Part shown: positions 57,603 to 64,000 of the stretch, piece by piece
Position numbering within the stretch: the stretch's first letter is position 1
How the letters are laid out: every line of letters begins with the position of its first letter
Source: Drosophila pseudoobscura
Taxonomy: Eukaryota; Arthropoda; Insecta; Diptera; Drosophilidae
Assembly (NCBI RefSeq): GCF_009870125.1
Contig: NC_046683.1
Span: 5,146,001 to 5,210,000 of the forward strand
DNA length: 64,000 nucleotides
Reading direction: 5' to 3'
Notes under the pieces: model-generated
Seen by the model: only the letters and a program-made list of their open reading frames with translations
What the model was told of the DNA's origin: nothing
Databases searched by the model: none
Program-made: the position numbers and the translations under genes

Positions 57603-58574
57603 TGAAATTGGGAAGGAAAACTACATTTTTCGTACGATCTTCGGAGCCAAGAACATCAGTTGGAATGTCTTCAAAGCAGTCTTCATGGGAAATGGGACTT
57701 GGATGATGGCGGGGAGGGAAGCCCTCCATCCCAATGGCCCGACAATCGACAGGAAGGAAGGAAAACTCCCAAATCCCTTTGTGGCCTGTGCTTATACCGA
57801 TGAAACGCAGTGTACGAAACCATACATGATTTTGGACAGAAAAAATTGTGCCGCCTTGCGAGTGCTTCGGTGATAGCAAGGACAATGGCCCCGAAGGAAG
57901 GGGGAGGGGGCGAATTCTTATGAAATAAATCAAAATTCCAAATTGACAGCCAAAGAAGGTCTCCGCGGAGGGGAGGCATGCCACCCGCAGGAGTCAAAAT
58001 AATGGGGGTGGGGGTGTGGTTAACGCCTGCATACATATGTGTGTGTGTGTGTCGGTGTGTCGGTGTTAGAAGGAGGGAGGAATGGGGCATTAGCTCGGTT
58101 AATTATTCAACTTGGAATGCCATAACATGTCTGGGCCGAGAATTTCTTGTAAATTATACGAAAGTCGAGTGGAGTGCGATGCGGAGGCCTTGAGTGCACC
58201 GGCATTCCCCACAACTTTCGCATTTACCCGTTCTCTAATTAAGATACATTTAATCCATGCAGATACAATGTATCTACCTGTGCATGGAATTCGATGGTTA
58301 AATTCTGTTCCATTTAGAAGTGCAGTTTTGGGTTTCGAAAATGCTGTGAAATCCTTTGCTTCCGACTGGATTGCCTTCAATATCGAGTATTTTCTATGGG
58401 AAAACATTCGCTTTTCAACAATATTCGCGAAATTCGGAATATCAATCAATCTGTGTTGCACATTGAGTGCCCAGCCACTCGTATGCCCACCCGGCCCTTA
58501 AAAGTTCAATCATTTGAGGTCCAATTTCCATGTAACTTTGATCGGAAACCCTTTACAAAGAAAATAAGTAACAT

Positions 58575-58830
58575 GTAGATTTTTCGGTATTTTTTGGTAT
58601 TTTTACCTCTACTAAAATAAAGAAGAAATTAAAAAAATTGAGAAAAATTTCAATTTTGTTGGAATTTTTTTGTGGTATTTTTACAGTAATTTTTTAACCT
58701 CTACTAAAATAAACAAGAAATAAAAACGAAGCAGAATTGAAATTTTGTTGGTATTTTTACAGTAATTTTTTAACCTCTACTAAAATAAAGAAGAAATAAA
58801 AACGAAGCAGAATTGAAATTTTTCGGTATT
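58575..58830. repeat. AT-rich tandem repeat, about 76-92 bp unit, three copies
   Basis: ACCTCTACTAAAATAAA occurs at 58605, 58697 and 58773. The last two units share AAGAAATAAAAACGAAGCAG and GGTATTTTTACAGTAATTTT almost exactly. Confidence 0.85.
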
Positions 58831-61234
58831 TATTTGGTATTTAAAAAAGATAATTCTTAATAAAAGTTCTTCAAAATATCTTTAAAAAAAAATCCAGAAA
58901 ATATTTATAATAAGGTTACGTTTTTACGGTTCGTATTTTACGGGTTGGGAATATAAAAATGGAGGGTTTTTATACTATAAGGAGAGACCTTATTTTGAAA
59001 AGGATTTTTGTGTGTTGTTTTTAAAAAAACTCCGAGCCAAGACTGACTATGTCTAATAGGTGATTCTGTTCATTAAAATATATATATATATAATATAAAT
59101 ATAATATAATATATTTATTGGCACGGAATTTTGGTAACGTAAAGCCAGTGGCCTCCGTGGATGAATTACCAAAATAAAGTAAAGTATTTTTCTTTGCCAT
59201 AAATTGGAAAATGAACACCAAATATTTGAAAAATATTGTACAGTTTGGGGGTTTTCCAACCAATTTCCAGAGTCTCAAAAAGTTGCCAAAAAACTCTTCC
59301 GTCGGGTTGTATCTTTTTTTGGCTTGTATCTTTCAAACCGGTCGTTCGTTTGTTGTGATTTTTTTTTGGTAAATATAGAGGTAACCAATTACCATGCCAC
59401 TGGATTCATTTTCTTTTAAAATTTCATTTCATTATTTTTTTCAACATTTTGTAACGTAAAGCCAGCATGGAAATGGCCATTTTTTTGAAATTTTTGGACA
59501 CAGTTGGGGAAGATAAACAAAAGCCAAAGGGGAATGGAGTAATGTGTAATTTTGAGTGGGGAAAAAAATGCGTGGAACGGACTTGGACTTGGATGTGGAG
59601 GAAGTTTTGGGATGGGGGGCGATGCGTGGAACGGACACGCTCCTCGGACCTACCTGACCCCTGGGCCCTGGCGAGGGATGACCTTTGCTGCTACCTGGTC
59701 GCAACGCAACCACCCCTGGCAGGCAGCAGAAAATCGGCAAACTTCGACTCGACGCGACGCGACGCGACTCTGGGCTGGAGAGAGAGTCAGCCAAGCGTGT
59801 GGCCGCCGGGGGCTGTTTGGCTTGGCTTCGGTTTTCATTCCACATTTCTATGCCGCTGCGCCTCGAGCGTCACATACTCCTCGTGCATGTTTGGTCTTGG
59901 TCTTGCTCTTGGTTTTATTTGACCCAGAAGGCACGCGGAACGCGGCACGGGATGGGACGCGCCATGTGGCCGGGCTGTGGAACAGCTGACCCATGAACAT
60001 GCATCCCCTGCCGCAGTTTCCACTTGCATACACACACACACACACACACATGCATGCACTCACACACATGCATGTACATACATATGTATACATTTTTATG
60101 CGAAACATCTGCGGGATGGCGGCGTCTAAGTTGGTTTTTGTTTTCGTTTTCATTTTCCATTTCCATTTCCATGCCAACTGGCAAATTTACTTTCAGCCAA
60201 GCAGCCAGCCAGTTAGCTACTTAGGCCCCAATCCCCCTCCCAGCCGCCTGTATCCACAAGATACTTTCGCGACTTGGCGACTTGGCGATGCATTCAGAGC
60301 AATTAGCGAGGCCCTGGATGGGCTGGATGGCTGGGTGGCTGGGTGGCAAATTATTGACGGAGTTTCCAGCACAAATTCGTGTTAAAATTATTTTGCGGTG
60401 GGTGCTTGTTGGTTGTTGGCGGTGGCTCTGGCTTGTAGTTGGTTATTAAGCCACTCGGTTGCTCTTGGCTTGGCTTGGGGTTGGTGGTGGGGGGTAGCTT
60501 TTTGCAGCCACTTTCAGGTGTCAGGCTCTTGGTAAGAAGTTGGCCCGCCAATTGAGGGCTGGGCGGTGCCGAACGGGGGGGCCAATGATTGGGCCAATCT
60601 CGGTGCTGCTGCGAGTCGAGAGTGTAGAAAGATCATCAAAGGGGGAGGGGCAGGGGGATGCGCCCCATGCCAAGGATGCACTCTTGTTATAACAGTTTCA
60701 AGAGTTTTTCCATTGCGATTTTTAAGGGGCAAATAATTGTATCCGTTTAAGGAACCAGTTTTTTCTTTATGATTGGCTTTTTATGGGAATTTTATCCTAA
60801 TATTTTTCACAGTGTATTTTGGTCCAAGAATTCACTACGAGATTTTTTGCAGTGTTATCTGCCGTTGTCTACCGTTTGTTATTGTCCTCTGCCTGTCCCG
60901 CTGCTCCGTCTGTCCCCTTGCCGTGTAGGTGTGAGGGAGAGAGAGAAAGACGCCCCGCTCAGAGCGGATCAAAAGGAACAAGAGGAAGAGCGCGCGTTGT
61001 TCTGCTACAATGCGTGTGGGTTGGAAAGAGACAGAGCGATCAATCAATTCACAAAAACTCTAGACAAAGCTCTGTCGTGCACTGCTTTTTGCCGATTGCT
61101 CGCTCTTATGCCCGGCCAGATAAATGCTCGGCAGGTACGAGATCTGCCTGCAAAGAGAGAGAGAGAGAGCAGCATAGCAAAAGCATTGGGCGACGCCGGC
61201 AGATCAAAGCAAGAGCCGAAGCGGCGACGGCAGA

Positions 61235-61590
61235 GCCCGCTTTAACAGAGAGAGCGGCCTTTAACAGAGACAGTTCCATTTAACAGAGAGAGCGGCCTTC
61301 AACAGAGACAGCCTCCTTGAGCAGAGGGATAGCGCTATTTAACAGAGAGAACGCACTTTAACAGAGTGCGCTCTTGAACAGAGGGAGTGCATTTTAACAG
61401 AGAGACCGTCCCTTTTAACAGAGAGACCGTACCTTAACAGAGTGCGTTCTTTAAAAGAGTGCGCTCTTTAACATAGTGAATGCACTTGAACAGAGGGAGC
61501 CACCTTTAACAGAAATACCGCCCTTTCACAGAGTGCGTTCTTTCACAGAGTGAGTGCATTTTAACAGAGGCAACGATCTTTAACAGAGAG
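61235..61590. repeat. Minisatellite of (T)TTAACAGAGAG(A)-type units
   Basis: About eighteen 18-22-bp units around TTTAACAGAGAGAGCGGCC and TTTAACAGAGTGCGCTC, with several sub-types interspersed. Immediately followed by unique sequence starting ATAGCGCAGCAGCGATG. Confidence 0.9.
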
Positions 61591-62764
61591 ATAGCGCAGC
61601 AGCGATGCCGAACGTCAGCGTTTGCAGTGCCTTGGTGGTCCTCTTTCTCTCTCGGTTCTTACTTTACGCTCTGCACTACTCAGAGCGCTTTGACAAGAGA
61701 GACAAAGAGAGAGAGAGAAGAACAAAGTCTGTTGTTGCAGTGCGCTGAATAATACCCGAAAAAGGAAACGCGTTTCATCATGTCGCCGACAATGGTTGCC
61801 TTTAAGTGAATGAAATGGAAACAGATCCGAATTCTAATTGAAACGAGATACACAGGCAGCTTCCATTTGCTATTTTTGACTTTTTCCGGCTTTCATTAGC
61901 TTTCGTTGCCGTTGCTGGTGTCTTTTGCCAATTAATTCCCCTGCAGGCACTTCTTTCGACTGTATTTTCAGGTAATAAACCGGCAAGGAGGACGCTGGCG
62001 AGGGGGTGGGCCAGGGTCCGTGCCGAAACTTGGATTAGATACATCAGTGAGGCATGTAAACATTTTTAAATTTGAATTACGTGCCGTAGCTGCCAAACGA
62101 ACGGCTGCCAAGCCATCGGAGCCATCGGAGCCATCGTGGCAAGTGCCTACGAAAATACTTTTCAAATGAGCAGCGAAACTTTTGCTGTGGCCCGTCGGTA
62201 GAGGGGGCGAAGGAGGGGGAGGGGGAGGATGATAAACCGAAGAGCAACAAGCAACGAGCGACGCTCGACCGAAGCTAAAGCGTCTTACGGCCCGAGGGCA
62301 CACACACACACACACATATATATAGTACATATATGTATGTGTAATGGTGTGAGGGTTTTTTTGGCCTGCGATGTGTTGTCTTTTGATGGCAGGCACACGC
62401 GTCTTCGCGAAGAAAAATTACAAAATTTATTAAAGTGTTTGGAAAGAGGAGGCGGCAGAGAGATACCACACACACACACACACACACGAGAGCACACACA
62501 CACACGAGAGCACACATCAAATGTAATTGACTTGGAAATCTAAGACAAATGTGCGAAAAAATACATAGAGCGAGCGAGACAGACAGCGACTGAGACAGAG
62601 ATACATATGTATCTGCTGATGGAGCTGTTACACGTGTGGGGGGTGGAGGGTGGGGGTGTCTGTGTGGGGTTAAGCTCTGCCGCCGGCTACAAAAAAAAAG
62701 TTTACCCGTTTTTGGCGCCTAGATGTGTTCTTTCTCTCCCCCTCTCTCTCTCTCTTTGGCAAGT

Positions 62765-62783
62765 GGGGGGGGGGGGGGGGGGG
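62765..62783. repeat. Poly-G tract of 19
   Basis: 19 uninterrupted Gs, immediately preceded by AAGT and by a (CT)n block. Confidence 0.95.
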
Positions 62784-63008
62784 TGCTGCACAAAGACGGG
62801 GGAGGAATACGTATCCGAATACGAGCACGGGGCAGCTGCAGCCCAAGTGCTGCACAGTGGCCGAAAATGGTTGAATTGCATTGAAATATTTTTCCTGATT
62901 TTTGGTTGGGAGCCTCCACAGCAGACCTCTAGGGACTCCCACTCGAAGTGCCTTCAACATCGAAATTTGGCTTCCAATCCGACCCACTGTGCGGTGCCAC
63001 GTAAACCA

Positions 63009-63027
63009 GGGGGGGGGGGGGGGGGGG
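63009..63027. repeat. Poly-G tract of 19
   Basis: 19 uninterrupted Gs after GTAAACCA. Confidence 0.95.
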
Positions 63028-64000
63028 AAATGCGTCGCCAAGATGTCTCGACTGTGGTGTGGCGTTGGCTCGGGGGTGGTTGCAATGCCTGCCAAGAGGG
63101 GGTGGTTTTTTTTTTTGCCCGTAAAGCCAACCCCTCTAACACGGTCCGGCGATTGGAAATGAATGAAATCGTACGAGGGTAACAGGGTGGGGGTGGTGGG
63201 TGTTTTACGTGAGGGAGGGGGGAGATGGGGAGAGGGGGGCGGGGGGCAGGGGTTCTAATGCGAAATTTGTATGCAGCCCCAACGACGAGAGTCGTTTCTT
63301 TTGTTTGGTTTTTGTTGCTCCTGGACTCCGGACTCCGGACACCGACTCCGGCTCCGGCCTACGATTCCGATTCCGATTCCGGCCTACGTTCAGATTCCAC
63401 GCCCTGGCAGTCCGGCCAATTGGCGCAGGCAGAAATAACAATCAAATTAAATGGCTTCCAGAGTGGGCTCCAGGAAATTAAGAATTCCCATCGCCCCACC
63501 CCCCTCTGCCTCTCTGCAGCCCCTCCCCTCCTCTGCCTCTCTGCAGCCCCTCCCCTCCCGATCTCCGGGCCAGGGCCAACACTTTCCGCCTTTTATTGTC
63601 TTAATTTGCTGGGCGTGAAGAAAAAAAATACTAGCCGCCGATTCATAGACTCCCCTTGGCGGCCACACACATGGGGCATGTGGCACGCGGCACGAAAAAG
63701 GGTCAAACGTCAGTGAGCATCATTTAAATGAAAAGCTCATTTCCAATGTCATAAAGAAGGCTTAGGCATCGGGGGTTAAGGCCTGCCGGCAGGACCTTGG
63801 GACCTGGAACCTATCTGTATCTCGAAGATACTCCCCCGCCTCCTGCCTCCTACCCCCTGCCAATTTGGCTTAAATTGGCATTAAAAATGGCTCATATGTG
63901 TCTTTAATTTTGTATCTTGTGGCCTCCTAGCCCCCCCATCCCCCCTCCCGCCGTCTGCGGGCGCAGGCCATTAAAAAAAGCGTGGCAGACGCACGGTGGG

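Larger units (their letters stand above)
46709..64000. other. 17-kb repeat-rich desert, probable intron or regulatory DNA
   Basis: No confident coding exon. The interval mixes unique non-coding stretches (for example about 56440-56560 and 56680-57000) with CA/GT, CT/GA, AGATAC, GTATCT, poly-G/C, trinucleotide and minisatellite arrays, and one or two DINE-1 pieces. Long open frames here arise from repeats. One possible 87-bp exon is annotated separately. The pattern resembles a large intron of a neuronal or developmental gene. Confidence 0.5.

Noticed and set aside
59467-59996. Several overlapping 100-150-codon frames
   Set aside because: Three frames are open together in GC-rich DNA and none has codon structure or a domain.
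1-64000. CRISPR arrays, bacterial operons, intact tRNA or rRNA genes
   Set aside because: The window is eukaryotic. Tandem repeats found have no spacer structure, and no cloverleaf with A/B-box pattern was recognised by eye; a tRNAscan run would settle the tRNA question.

Overview
This is nuclear DNA from a fly of the genus Drosophila. Evidence: short introns (about 50-70 bp) with GTRAGT donors and pyrimidine-AG acceptors, Drosophila core-promoter motifs (an exact Motif 1/M1BP site and an exact DRE), many DINE-1/INE-1 type repeats, and proteins that read directly as HspB8, Sds3 and RpS10b orthologs. From memory, these three genes and the acyltransferase-3 genes lie together near polytene 18D of the D. 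melanogaster X, so the window is probably Muller element A. Dense CA/GT, poly-G and minisatellite DNA suggests a repeat-rich lineage such as the obscura group; that is inference.

Layout. 1-9 kb is a housekeeping block: the first coding exon of HspB8 (minus, running off the left edge), Sds3 (plus, four exons) and RpS10b (minus), the last two convergent. 9-15.6 kb holds no confident gene: a 228-bp tandem duplication, AT-rich DNA and a decayed LINE RNase H segment. 15.6-27.3 kb is the most interesting part: two nine-exon paralogs of the NRF-domain/acyltransferase-3 membrane protein family lie tail to tail as an inverted repeat around an apparently intronless M16 metallopeptidase of the nardilysin type, which has an intact HxxEH...E zinc site and a decayed LINE reverse transcriptase just upstream. 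27.3-30.2 kb is mostly DINE-1 debris. A three-exon short-chain dehydrogenase (30.2-31.2 kb) and a three-exon CCDC34-like coiled-coil protein (32.8-34.7 kb) follow.

34.7-46 kb is transposon-rich with weak exon candidates: a decayed LINE with RT and RNase H pieces and a TAA-rich 3' end (38.8-41.0 kb), a hAT transposase C-terminus, a Helitron helicase scrap and more DINE-1. 46-64 kb has no convincing gene. It is full of CA/GT, CT, poly-G, trinucleotide and minisatellite arrays and looks like a large intron or regulatory desert; a possible 5' exon near 46.7 kb and a possible 87-bp internal exon at 50.7 kb are the only hints of transcription.

The genes do not form a pathway. The paralogous acyltransferases are linked by tandem/inverted duplication and apparent gene conversion. 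No autonomous, intact transposon and no tRNA, rRNA or CRISPR array was seen.
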